From: Sphingomonas sp. HMP6
Lineage (GTDB): Bacteria; Pseudomonadota; Alphaproteobacteria; Sphingomonadales; Sphingomonadaceae
Reading direction: 5' to 3'
Length of the DNA stretch: 64,000 nt
Assembly: GCF_013374095.1 (NCBI RefSeq)
Contig: NZ_AP022672.1
Span: 1,487,501 to 1,551,500 of the forward strand
Part shown: positions 27,465 to 35,691 of the stretch, in pieces
Position numbering within the stretch: the stretch's first letter is position 1
Layout of the letters: each line of letters starts with the position of its first letter
Program-made: the position numbers and the translations under genes
The notes under the pieces: generated by a model
Told to the model about the DNA's origin: nothing
What the model saw: the letters and a program-made list of their open reading frames with translations, nothing else
The model's database searches: none

Positions 27465-28442
27465 CTAAACCGTCAGCACCGTCGCCCCACGCGTCTCCCC
27501 CGCCTCGAGCGCGCGGTGCGCATCAGCCACATCTTCGAGCGGATACGTCTGCCCAATCTCCGGCACGATCGCCCCGTTGCGCAACATCTCGAACAACCGC
27601 GCCGTCCCCGCCGCGCGCTCCTCGGGTGTCGCATAATAATGGAACAGCGTCGGGCGCGTCACGAACAGCGATCCCTTGGTCGCCAGCGACCCGATGTCCA
27701 CGCCGGTCACCCGCCCGCCGGCATTGCCATAACTGACGATCAGCCCACGCGCGGCGGCACTCGCCAGCGATATGTCCCACGTCGCCATGCCGATCCCGTC
27801 GAACACCACCGGCACGCCAGCACCGCCGGTAATCTCGCGGACGCGCGCCGCGACATCCTCGCTCTTGTGCAGGATGACATGGTCAGCCCCCGCTCCTGTC
27901 GCCTGCGCGGCCTTCTCCGCGCTGCCGACCGTACCGATCACCGTCGCGCCGATCGCCTTGAGCCAGCCGACCAGCAAATGCCCGACCCCGCCCGCCGCGG
28001 CATGAACCAAGACGGTCTGCCCCGCCTGCACCTTCGCACAGCGTTCGACCAGGAACTCGGTGGTGCAGCCTTTCAGCAGCAAGGCGGCGGCAGTGGTATC
28101 ATCGACATCGTCGGGCAACGGCAGCAACGCCGCCGCGCTCACGTTCCGCGCGGTGGCATAGGCGCCGAGCGCCGGACCAAACGTTCCCACGCGGTCGCCC
28201 ACCGCGACCCCGCTGACGCCCTCGCCCAGCGCCTCGATCACGCCCACCGCCTCGGTGCCGAGGCCACTCGGCAGCTTGAGCGGATAGACGCCGCTGCGGT
28301 GATAGATGTCGATGAAGTTGAGCCCAACCGCCGTGTGCCGCATCCGCACTTCACCCGGCCCCGGATCGGGCAGATTCAGATCGACCCAGGCGATCACTTC
28401 CGGCCCACCGGTCCGCTCGATCGAAACTGCGCGCGCCATCAT
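27465..28442 (-). CDS. NADPH:quinone oxidoreductase (zinc-independent MDR family)
   Basis: This 325-residue medium-chain reductase is of the QOR type. The blocks are AVGLNFIDIYHRSGVYPLKL, PSGLGTEAVGVIEALGEGVS and the nucleotide-binding VLVHAAAGGVGHLLVGWLKA. It lacks the zinc-binding cysteine cluster of alcohol dehydrogenases. It reduces quinones or alpha,beta-unsaturated carbonyls with NADPH. It is divergent from the aldehyde dehydrogenase gene. Confidence 0.9.
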   Translation of the reverse strand: MMARAVSIERTGGPEVIAWVDLNLPDPGPGEVRMRHTAVGLNFIDIYHRSGVYPLKLPSGLGTEAVGVIEALGEGVSGVAVGDRVGTFGPALGAYATARNVSAAALLPLPDDVDDTTAAALLLKGCTTEFLVERCAKVQAGQTVLVHAAAGGVGHLLVGWLKAIGATVIGTVGSAEKAAQATGAGADHVILHKSEDVAARVREITGGAGVPVVFDGIGMATWDISLASAAARGLIVSYGNAGGRVTGVDIGSLATKGSLFVTRPTLFHYYATPEERAAGTARLFEMLRNGAIVPEIGQTYPLEDVADAHRALEAGETRGATVLTV

Positions 28443-28558
28443 CTCGTCTCCATGACCTGTCGCCGCACCCTAGCCATTATGCGTTTCGGGTTGCAACCGA
28501 TCCTGCCGCACGCCATCTAGCGGCCACGTACCGAACCTTCGAAACCAGGAGAGCCGCC

Positions 28559-29983
28559 ATGAAAAGCTACCTCAAGCAGTATATCGACGGCGCCTGGGTC
28601 GAGAGTGAGGGCGGCACGCGCCACGCGGTGATCGATCCCTCGACCGAACAGCCGGTCAGCGAAATCACACTCGGCTCGGCGGCCGATGTCGACAAGGCGG
28701 TCGCCGCGGCACGCAAGGCGTTCGAGAGCTATTCGCAAACCAGCGTCGAGGACCGCGTCGCCCTGCTCGAACGCATTATCGCCGAATATAAGCTCCGCAT
28801 CCCCGATCTTGCGGCGGCGACCAGCGAGGAAATGGGCGCGCCGATCGGCTTTGCCACCGCCGCGCAGGCCCCCGCCGGGCTCGGCCATTTCATCGGCACG
28901 CTCGCCGCGCTGAAAGAATTCAGCTTCGAGGAAAAGGTCGGCAAGGCGCGCGTCGTGCATGAGCCGCTCGGCGTCGTCGCGATGATCACGCCGTGGAACT
29001 GGCCGCTCAACCAGATGTGCGCGAAGATCGCCCCCGCGCTCGCGGCGGGCGACACGATGGTGCTGAAGCCTTCGGAAGAGGCACCCGGCTGTGCGATGAT
29101 CCTCGCCGAAATCCTAGACAAAGCGGGCGTACCCGCAGGCGTATTCAACCTCGTCAATGGCGACGGCCCCGGCGTCGGTGCTGCGCTGTCGAGCCATAAA
29201 GATGTCGACATGGTCAGCTTCACCGGATCGACTCGCGCCGGAATTGCGGTCGCGCAAGCCGCCGCCGCAACGGTCAAGCGCGTCCATCAGGAGCTTGGCG
29301 GCAAGGCGCCCAACGTCGTGCTGGAGGGTGCCGATCTCGCCGCCGTCCTGCCCCCGACGATCCACGGCGTGCTCGCCAATAGCGGGCAGAGCTGCATCGC
29401 GCCCACCCGCCTGCTCGTCCACACCAGCCAAGTTGCAGATGCCACGCAGGTCGTGAAGTCGATCCTCGAAGCGACCACGGTCGATGCCGCCAGCGTGATG
29501 GGGGCGCATATCGGCCCGGTCGTGAACAAGGCGCAATTCGACAAGATCCAGGGCCTGATCCAGTCGGCGATCGACGAAGGCGCAACGCTCGTCACGGGCG
29601 GCACCGGGCGGCCCGACGGGCGCAATGCCGGGTACTTCATCAAGCCGACGCTGCTCGCCGACGTGACGCCGGAAATGCGCATCTACCGCGAGGAAACCTT
29701 CGGGCCGGTCGCAACGATCACCAGCTACAGCGACGGCGAACAGGCGATCGCAATGGCCAACGACACCGAATACGGCCTGTCCGCAACGATCTCGGGCGAT
29801 CCGGCGGCGGCGGCGAAAGTCGCGCCACGGCTGCGCGCGGGCATGGTCACGATCAATGGCTGGGCCAGCGGCGGCGGCGCGCCGTTCGGCGGCTATAAGC
29901 AGTCGGGCAATGGCCGCGAGGGCGGCAAATACGGCCTAGCCGATTTCATGGAAGTGAAGGCGATCATCGGCGAGCCCGCCTGA
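28559..29983 (+). CDS. aldehyde dehydrogenase family protein
   Basis: This NAD(P)-dependent enzyme oxidises an aldehyde to its acid. 474 residues. The cofactor block is ITPWNWPLNQMCAKIAPALA, the general-base glutamate lies in HQELGGKAPNVV, and the catalytic cysteine lies in NSGQSCIAPTRLLVH. EETFGPVATI and SGNGREGGKYGLADF are in their usual C-terminal places. The substrate is unknown. It is followed after 2 bp by an ATP-grasp gene. An aggag ribosome site precedes the ATG. Confidence 0.92.
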   Translation: MKSYLKQYIDGAWVESEGGTRHAVIDPSTEQPVSEITLGSAADVDKAVAAARKAFESYSQTSVEDRVALLERIIAEYKLRIPDLAAATSEEMGAPIGFATAAQAPAGLGHFIGTLAALKEFSFEEKVGKARVVHEPLGVVAMITPWNWPLNQMCAKIAPALAAGDTMVLKPSEEAPGCAMILAEILDKAGVPAGVFNLVNGDGPGVGAALSSHKDVDMVSFTGSTRAGIAVAQAAAATVKRVHQELGGKAPNVVLEGADLAAVLPPTIHGVLANSGQSCIAPTRLLVHTSQVADATQVVKSILEATTVDAASVMGAHIGPVVNKAQFDKIQGLIQSAIDEGATLVTGGTGRPDGRNAGYFIKPTLLADVTPEMRIYREETFGPVATITSYSDGEQAIAMANDTEYGLSATISGDPAAAAKVAPRLRAGMVTINGWASGGGAPFGGYKQSGNGREGGKYGLADFMEVKAIIGEPA

Positions 29984-29985
29984 CC

Positions 29986-30825
29986 GTGGGCGCCCGCGTC
30001 GATCTGCTGATGCCCGTCGCGGGCAGTCACTACGACGCGGACGCCACCGATCTTGCGAAGCCGTTCCACGCGGCGTTCGCAAGCGCCGGGATCACACTCA
30101 GCCCGCGCCCGTGGAACTTGGGGCCGGGGGAAGGCGATGCGACGCTCGCGTTGTTCGCCTGGGGCTATCATTTCGATGTGACACGCTGGGATGCGATGCT
30201 CGCGGGGTGGCCGGGGGACCATCCCCTGTTCAACCCGCCCGCGCTGCTCGCCTGGAACACACGCAAAACCTATCTGCTCGAACTGGCCGCAGCGGGCGTG
30301 CCGGTCGTGCTCAGCCACTTCGGCCATGCCGACGATGCCAGCGTCGCGGCGGCGTTCGATGCGTTCGACTGCGACGAACTGGTCGTGAAGCCGCAAATCT
30401 CGGCGGGCAGCCACCAGACCGTGCGACTGCGCCGCGGCGAGGCGGTGGAACCGCTCGGCGATGCGATCCTGCAACCGTTTCTCCCCGCCATCGCCGATGA
30501 AGGCGAGCTGTCGCTCTTCGCAATCGGCGGCCGTTTCAGCCACGCCGCGCGCAAAGTCGCGACCGGCGGCGACTTCCGCATCCAGCCGCAATTCGGCGGA
30601 CGCTTCACGCGTTACCAGCCCGATACCGAAGCGCTGGCCGTGTTCGACGCGGCCCTAGCCGCCCTGCCCCACGCCCCGCTCTACGCCCGCATCGACTTGC
30701 TCCGCCGCGCCGACGGCGAGTTAGCGCTGATTGAGGTCGAGGCGATCGAGCCCGATTTGTACGTCGGGATCGAACCCGAGGTCCCGGCCCGTCTGGCCGC
30801 GGCGTTGCTGGATGCCCTGCGCTAG
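29986..30825 (+). CDS. ATP-grasp domain protein (RimK/glutathione-synthetase-like)
   Basis: The 279-residue protein starts at GTG 2 bp after the aldehyde dehydrogenase stop. The ATP-grasp features are a central CDELVVKPQISAGSHQTVRL block, DAILQPFLPAIADEGELSLF for nucleotide binding, and YARIDLLRRADGELALIEVEAIEPDLY for metal-binding acids near the end. Such enzymes ligate a carboxylate to an amine or thiol with ATP. The coupling to an aldehyde dehydrogenase may mean that the acid product is its substrate, but this is inference. Confidence 0.82.
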   Translation: MGARVDLLMPVAGSHYDADATDLAKPFHAAFASAGITLSPRPWNLGPGEGDATLALFAWGYHFDVTRWDAMLAGWPGDHPLFNPPALLAWNTRKTYLLELAAAGVPVVLSHFGHADDASVAAAFDAFDCDELVVKPQISAGSHQTVRLRRGEAVEPLGDAILQPFLPAIADEGELSLFAIGGRFSHAARKVATGGDFRIQPQFGGRFTRYQPDTEALAVFDAALAALPHAPLYARIDLLRRADGELALIEVEAIEPDLYVGIEPEVPARLAAALLDALR

Positions 30826-30854
30826 CGTATACTTCGGCCCAGACGGAGGCCGAC

Positions 30855-31124
30855 ATGGGCGTGATCGAAAGCAGGACGTTCAAGAGCGGCGACCACGTAG
30901 CAGTCGTACTGCCGGATGCGCTTGGCATTCCGGTCGGTTTAGCGGTCCGACTGGAGTGGGACGGTCGGACTGTAACGATGCGCCCAGCGGCCGAAGATGT
31001 GGAAACGAAGCGGACGTGGGCCCAAGTTCTTGAAAGGCTGGCAGAGATCGGACCGGTGGGTGAGGTGGAAATACGAGACCCCGACATTTTCCCAGACCGC
31101 CCGGGCCTCTACGGCCCGCGATAG
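30855..31124 (+). CDS. vapB: AbrB/MazE-type antitoxin (VapB-like)
   Basis: The 89-residue protein begins MGVIESRTFKSGDHVAVVLP, the swapped-hairpin DNA-binding domain of AbrB/MazE antitoxins (SGNSxAVxLP-like). The C-terminal half (DPDIFPDRPGLYGPR) would wrap the toxin. It ends 2 bp before the PIN toxin gene and likely represses the pair. Confidence 0.85.
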   Translation: MGVIESRTFKSGDHVAVVLPDALGIPVGLAVRLEWDGRTVTMRPAAEDVETKRTWAQVLERLAEIGPVGEVEIRDPDIFPDRPGLYGPR

Positions 31125-31126
31125 TT

Positions 31127-31531
31127 TTGCCGTTCCTCATCGACACCAACGTCGCCATCGAATGGCGCGACGGGACGCCCGCGATAGTCGATGCCATCTC
31201 GAAACTGGCCGAACCTCCGCTCATCTCGATCATCACGCGGATCGAGCTGGAGGGCGGTGTCTATCGCGATCCGTCCCATGCCGCGTTACGACGAAGTCGG
31301 CTGGACCAGTTGCTCACGATACTGCCGGTGCTTGATCTTCACGCACCAGTCGCCGACCGATATCGTGACATCATTGCCGCGACGGGCTTCTCGCGCAGAC
31401 GTATCCTCGACCGCCTCATCGCCGCGACCGCGCTCACGCACGACCTGACCCTTATCACGATCAACGGCCCCGATTTCCGCGACATTCCCGGCCTTAAGCT
31501 CGAAATCTGGCCCGCCCCCGCCGCTCAATAA
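31127..31531 (+). CDS. vapC: PIN-domain toxin ribonuclease (VapC-like)
   Basis: This is a 134-residue PIN RNase; VapC toxins cut tRNAs or rRNA. The acidic residues are Asp6 (LIDTNVAIEW), Glu40/Glu42 (TRIELEGG), Asp95 (RRRILDRLIAATA) and Asp116 (NGPDFRDI). The start is a TTG at 31127, 2 bp after the antitoxin stop, with no other start nearby. The 3' end overlaps the convergent tamB stop by 7 bp. Confidence 0.88.
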   Translation: MPFLIDTNVAIEWRDGTPAIVDAISKLAEPPLISIITRIELEGGVYRDPSHAALRRSRLDQLLTILPVLDLHAPVADRYRDIIAATGFSRRRILDRLIAATALTHDLTLITINGPDFRDIPGLKLEIWPAPAAQ

Positions 31532-34500
31532 TCCTTCGACACCCGCACGTTGGCGCTCTGCCGCCCGAGCGTCGAGATGCTCGACAACACCGATAACCAG
31601 CGCGTCACCTGAAACTCCACCTGCGTCGCGGAATAGCCCGCGCCGTCGGTCACGATCTCGGCATAGAAACGCCGCGTGATGTACTTGCCCGCCGCGATCG
31701 ACGTCCCCTGCCCCGTCGTCGGATCGGCCGAAACGAAGCGCAACCGGTCGAGCCCGGTTACCCGCCGCACTGCGTTGATCGGGTCGAGCCCGCCCTTGCT
31801 GTTCTGCAACGCCGCCACCGCCGAGGCGAGTTGCAACGCCTCGGGCGCGGACAGCTTGGTGATCGAGGTGCCGAACAACAGCCGCGACAGCAGTTCGTCC
31901 TGCGGCAAAGCCGGCACGCTGGAGAAGGTGATTTCGGGTTTGATCGCCGGGCCGGTGACGTTGATCGACGCGTTCAGCCCGGTCGCATTGGCATTCGCGA
32001 CGATATCGAGCGCGGGATTGGCCGGCACTTCACCCGCGAACAGGATCTTGCCGCGTTCGAGCGCGAAGGTCCGCCCCGCAAAGTCATAATTGCCGCGAAC
32101 CAGATCGGCGCGGCCGGTAATCGCCGGGTTGTCCGGCGCGCCGCCGATCGTCAAATCGGCCGACCATTCACTCCGCAAGCCAAGCCCCGTCACCAGCAAC
32201 TGGTTCGGCGCGCGCGCCTTGATCGCCAGTGTCCACGGCACGCGCGGGCTGTCGTCCTCCTCGACGCCACCGCCGCCGGGCAGGTTGATTTCGCGAATGT
32301 TGAGCTGCGGCACCGCACTCGCCGCACTTGCCTGGCCGAGCCGGTAGCGGCTCTTGTCGAGCCGCAAATCGCCCGAGATCGTGCCACCCGCCCCATCCGA
32401 CTGGAAGCGCAGCGGCCCGGTGACGGTCGCGCCGATATCGTCACGCGCGATCATCACGGCGCGGTCGGCCTGCACCGTCAGGTCGAGCCCGATCCCTTTG
32501 GGTGCGGCAAAATCGAAGCTGCCCGTGCCGGTCACGCGCCCACCCTTGCCCGCGTCCGCCGCAAAACGACTGAGTGTCAGGCGCGATCCGGCGAACTCAC
32601 CACTCGCCTGCACGTTGGTGAGCACCGTGCCCGTCACCGTGCTTTCGATTTTGGCACCATTCGCTTGCACCACGCCCTTGATCTGCGGGTTCGCGACCGT
32701 TCCACCGACGTCTGCGCCGATCGCGACCGGTCCGGTCAGATCGAACAGTTCGACCCCGGTCAGCCGCCACAGTGTATCGGCCGCGCCGTCATAGCGGAGC
32801 TGCCCGAACACCCCGGCATTCTCCACCCGCGTCGCCAGATCGCCCCCGCCGGGCAAGGTCAGCAGCATCTGCGCCCGCCCGACGGTCTTGCCGCCCGTCG
32901 CCGCAATCGCCCGCGCGGCCATCCGGTCGGCCGATAGCAGCCCCGATATCCCGACATCCACCGGCCGCGACGACAGGATCAGCCCCGATCGCGTCAGCCC
33001 GCGCACCGTCATCTCGATCTTGCCCGTCGGTGCCGCCCCGCCGCCTTGGGCATAAGACAGTGTCCCCGATGCATTGCCGCCGAGGCCAAGCCCCGGATAG
33101 CCGATGTCGAGGATCGACAGCGGCATCCGCGCGAGCGTAGCATCGATCGCGCTCGATCGACCGGTGAAGCGTCCCGACAGCTTGGCGTCACCACCGGCGA
33201 AGCTGAGCTCGGTCGCGGCCAGACGCCAGCCATCGCCGTCGCGCGTGAAGACCGCCGGCGTCACCAGCTTCAACTGTCGGCGGTCGAGTGTCCCCTGCGC
33301 CGACACTTCATACCGGTCGGGCGTCACCTGGACGACCGACTGAATATCGAACGCCCGGCCACGCGATCCCGCGATCGAGGCGGTGACGGTGCCGCGCCCG
33401 CCGCGCAGGCTCGCGCGCGCCGCGAAGCGCCCGATGACGAGCGCCCCGCGTCGCAACCCGCCACCGGTCAGGCTCGCCTCGATCGAAGTCCCCGCCGGAT
33501 CGAGCAACGCCACCATATCGAGATGCGCGCGCCGCACCGTCACAGCGTCGGCCAGCTTGGCGGCGGTCGCGTCGAGATGCGCCTCGATCCGCTGATTGTC
33601 GTCGACCGGGCGGAACAGCAATTCGCCGCCAAGGCCACCGCCCGCCACCGCCAGCCGCCCGTCGAACCCGCCGGGCACGATCGCCAGCGCACCCTTGGCG
33701 TGCGTGCCGCTCACTGCCAGATCGGCGATCGCGATCGTCCCGCCGCCCCCCTTGGGCAGCAGGATCGCGCCATTGCCGGTAAAATCCCCCAGCCGCGATC
33801 CGCCGCGCGCGGTGAAGGCGAAACCCTCTGCGGTGGGATCGAGATGCGCGACGACATCGCTCAGCCCCATCGTCTCGTTGGGCCGCTTGAACACCAGATC
33901 GAGCGTCGGCCGATCGATCTTGCCATCGAGCTTGAGCGTGAGCGGGCCATAGGTCGCCTGCTGCCCGACGCCCTCGAAATGGAACGTCCCGTCGCGCCGC
34001 CGGATACCGTTGCCGGTGATGCGGATCTGCGGCGCGGTCAGCACCAGATTGTTGAGGTGCAGCACGCCATCGGGGGTGCGCTCCAGCCCGGTCACCAGCT
34101 TGGGCAGCCCGCCCGCCAGTGAGCGGAAAAAGGCGTTTTCGAGCGTCAGCATCTGCGCGGTGCCCTGCCCGATCACGCGCGTCCCCCGCCCGCCCGGGCC
34201 CGGCACGACCTTGAGCGTGGTCTTAACCTCGACCAGGCCCAGGCCGGGGATCATGTACCGGCCAAGACCGCCATTGATTCCAACATCATAGCGACCATCA
34301 GTGAGATCGAGCAGCAAGTTGATCCGCCCGTTCAACTTGTCCGATGACAGTTTCAGATCATCGCCGGTGACCAGCTTCGACGTCACGCGCAGCACGCCGT
34401 CGAGCGTCAAATTGCGTAAAATCCCGCCCGCCACGTCACCCACCCCCGTCACGCGCGCAGCGGTGAAGCGGATCGGCACCAGCACCGGTGCCTTGGAAAA

Positions 34501-35691
34501 ACGCCCGCGCCCCGCCGCGCGCACATCCTCGAAACCGGTATTATCGAACGCGAAGCGTTGCGCGGTCAGGCGGTAATCGAACGCGGAAGTCGCAAACGTC
34601 CCGTCGAGGATCGCGCGCAATTCGATCGCGCGCCCGGTCATGTTGGGGAACAGTGCGGACGGTTGGAGCAAGGTCGCGTGGAGCCGCACGGTGCGAAAGG
34701 CGCTCTCCGCCAGGTTGAGCGTCCCGTCAGCCGTCACCGCGAGCGAGGCGGACCGCAGCGACAACGTCCCCGTCAACTGCCGCTCGACCAGCGTACCGCC
34801 GCCCTGCACCAGCACGCGCGGCGCGGTCAGCCGTTGCAGCTTGCCCTTGGCGAGCGGCGATGGCGTCAGCACGCCCGACAAGGCATAGCGGCCCGCCTGA
34901 TTGGACACCGTCAGATCGGCCAGTCGCACTGTACCGACATCGGCCACCGCAGCCCCCCGCCACGCCGCCCAAGTCCCCTTGCCCGAAACATCGAGCGCGA
35001 TCGGCTTGGCAAAGCCCGACAGCTTCGCAAGCACGCCCGTAGCGCTGCCGCGCGCGTGCGCGTCGAGTTCGAGCCGGTTGCGATCGGGTTCCGCGTCGAG
35101 CTTAACGCGCAGCATGTCGCTCCCCGCCACCACCGCCGCCAGATCGACCAAGGCGCGGCCAGCATGGATGTCGGCGCGCGCACGGATGCGCCCGGTACGC
35201 TGTACGCCCGTAACGGCAGGCGCAACGATCAACCGGTCGATCGCCAGCGATCCGATGCGAATGTCGAAGCCCGGCAGGATCGGGCCTTTCTTGCCCGATG
35301 GCACCAGCTCGGGCAGCCGCGCCAGCGTCGCGCGCGGCACGTGCAGGCTCGTGATATCGAGCCGGTTGACGAAGTACCGCAGCGGTGCCCAGTCGAGCTC
35401 GGCGCGCGGCGCAGAGAACACCAGCCCCTTGGGATCACGCACGCGCACATCAATCAGCGCCGCCTTACCGTAGATTGATCCGTCGATCCGCCCGATGCTG
35501 TAGCGCAAGCCGTTGGACGGCTTCATGCCCGCGATGCTGTCGGTCAGGAAACGGTGGCCGATGCTGCTGTCCATCAGGCCCAGCGCGGCGAGCGCCAGCA
35601 GCAATGGCGCCACCAGCACTGCGACAACAATCCGCCCCCAGCGGCGGCGCTTGATCGGCGCCGGTGCGGGCGGGGCCGCGTCCTCGCTCAA
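31525..35691 (-). CDS. tamB: translocation and assembly module protein TamB
   Basis: This 1388-residue AsmA-like protein bridges inner and outer membranes and works with TamA. It has a membrane anchor (RIVVAVLVAPLLLALAALGL), a long repetitive beta-taco region, and the C-terminal DUF490 domain (VRGNYDFAGRTFALERGKILF, VTGPAIKPEITFSSVPALPQ, DELLSRLLFG). The TamB family moves phospholipid and/or assists barrel insertion. Its start overlaps the tamA stop by 4 bp. Confidence 0.94.
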   Translation of the reverse strand: MSEDAAPPAPAPIKRRRWGRIVVAVLVAPLLLALAALGLMDSSIGHRFLTDSIAGMKPSNGLRYSIGRIDGSIYGKAALIDVRVRDPKGLVFSAPRAELDWAPLRYFVNRLDITSLHVPRATLARLPELVPSGKKGPILPGFDIRIGSLAIDRLIVAPAVTGVQRTGRIRARADIHAGRALVDLAAVVAGSDMLRVKLDAEPDRNRLELDAHARGSATGVLAKLSGFAKPIALDVSGKGTWAAWRGAAVADVGTVRLADLTVSNQAGRYALSGVLTPSPLAKGKLQRLTAPRVLVQGGGTLVERQLTGTLSLRSASLAVTADGTLNLAESAFRTVRLHATLLQPSALFPNMTGRAIELRAILDGTFATSAFDYRLTAQRFAFDNTGFEDVRAAGRGRFSKAPVLVPIRFTAARVTGVGDVAGGILRNLTLDGVLRVTSKLVTGDDLKLSSDKLNGRINLLLDLTDGRYDVGINGGLGRYMIPGLGLVEVKTTLKVVPGPGGRGTRVIGQGTAQMLTLENAFFRSLAGGLPKLVTGLERTPDGVLHLNNLVLTAPQIRITGNGIRRRDGTFHFEGVGQQATYGPLTLKLDGKIDRPTLDLVFKRPNETMGLSDVVAHLDPTAEGFAFTARGGSRLGDFTGNGAILLPKGGGGTIAIADLAVSGTHAKGALAIVPGGFDGRLAVAGGGLGGELLFRPVDDNQRIEAHLDATAAKLADAVTVRRAHLDMVALLDPAGTSIEASLTGGGLRRGALVIGRFAARASLRGGRGTVTASIAGSRGRAFDIQSVVQVTPDRYEVSAQGTLDRRQLKLVTPAVFTRDGDGWRLAATELSFAGGDAKLSGRFTGRSSAIDATLARMPLSILDIGYPGLGLGGNASGTLSYAQGGGAAPTGKIEMTVRGLTRSGLILSSRPVDVGISGLLSADRMAARAIAATGGKTVGRAQMLLTLPGGGDLATRVENAGVFGQLRYDGAADTLWRLTGVELFDLTGPVAIGADVGGTVANPQIKGVVQANGAKIESTVTGTVLTNVQASGEFAGSRLTLSRFAADAGKGGRVTGTGSFDFAAPKGIGLDLTVQADRAVMIARDDIGATVTGPLRFQSDGAGGTISGDLRLDKSRYRLGQASAASAVPQLNIREINLPGGGGVEEDDSPRVPWTLAIKARAPNQLLVTGLGLRSEWSADLTIGGAPDNPAITGRADLVRGNYDFAGRTFALERGKILFAGEVPANPALDIVANANATGLNASINVTGPAIKPEITFSSVPALPQDELLSRLLFGTSITKLSAPEALQLASAVAALQNSKGGLDPINAVRRVTGLDRLRFVSADPTTGQGTSIAAGKYITRRFYAEIVTDGAGYSATQVEFQVTRWLSVLSSISTLGRQSANVRVSKDY

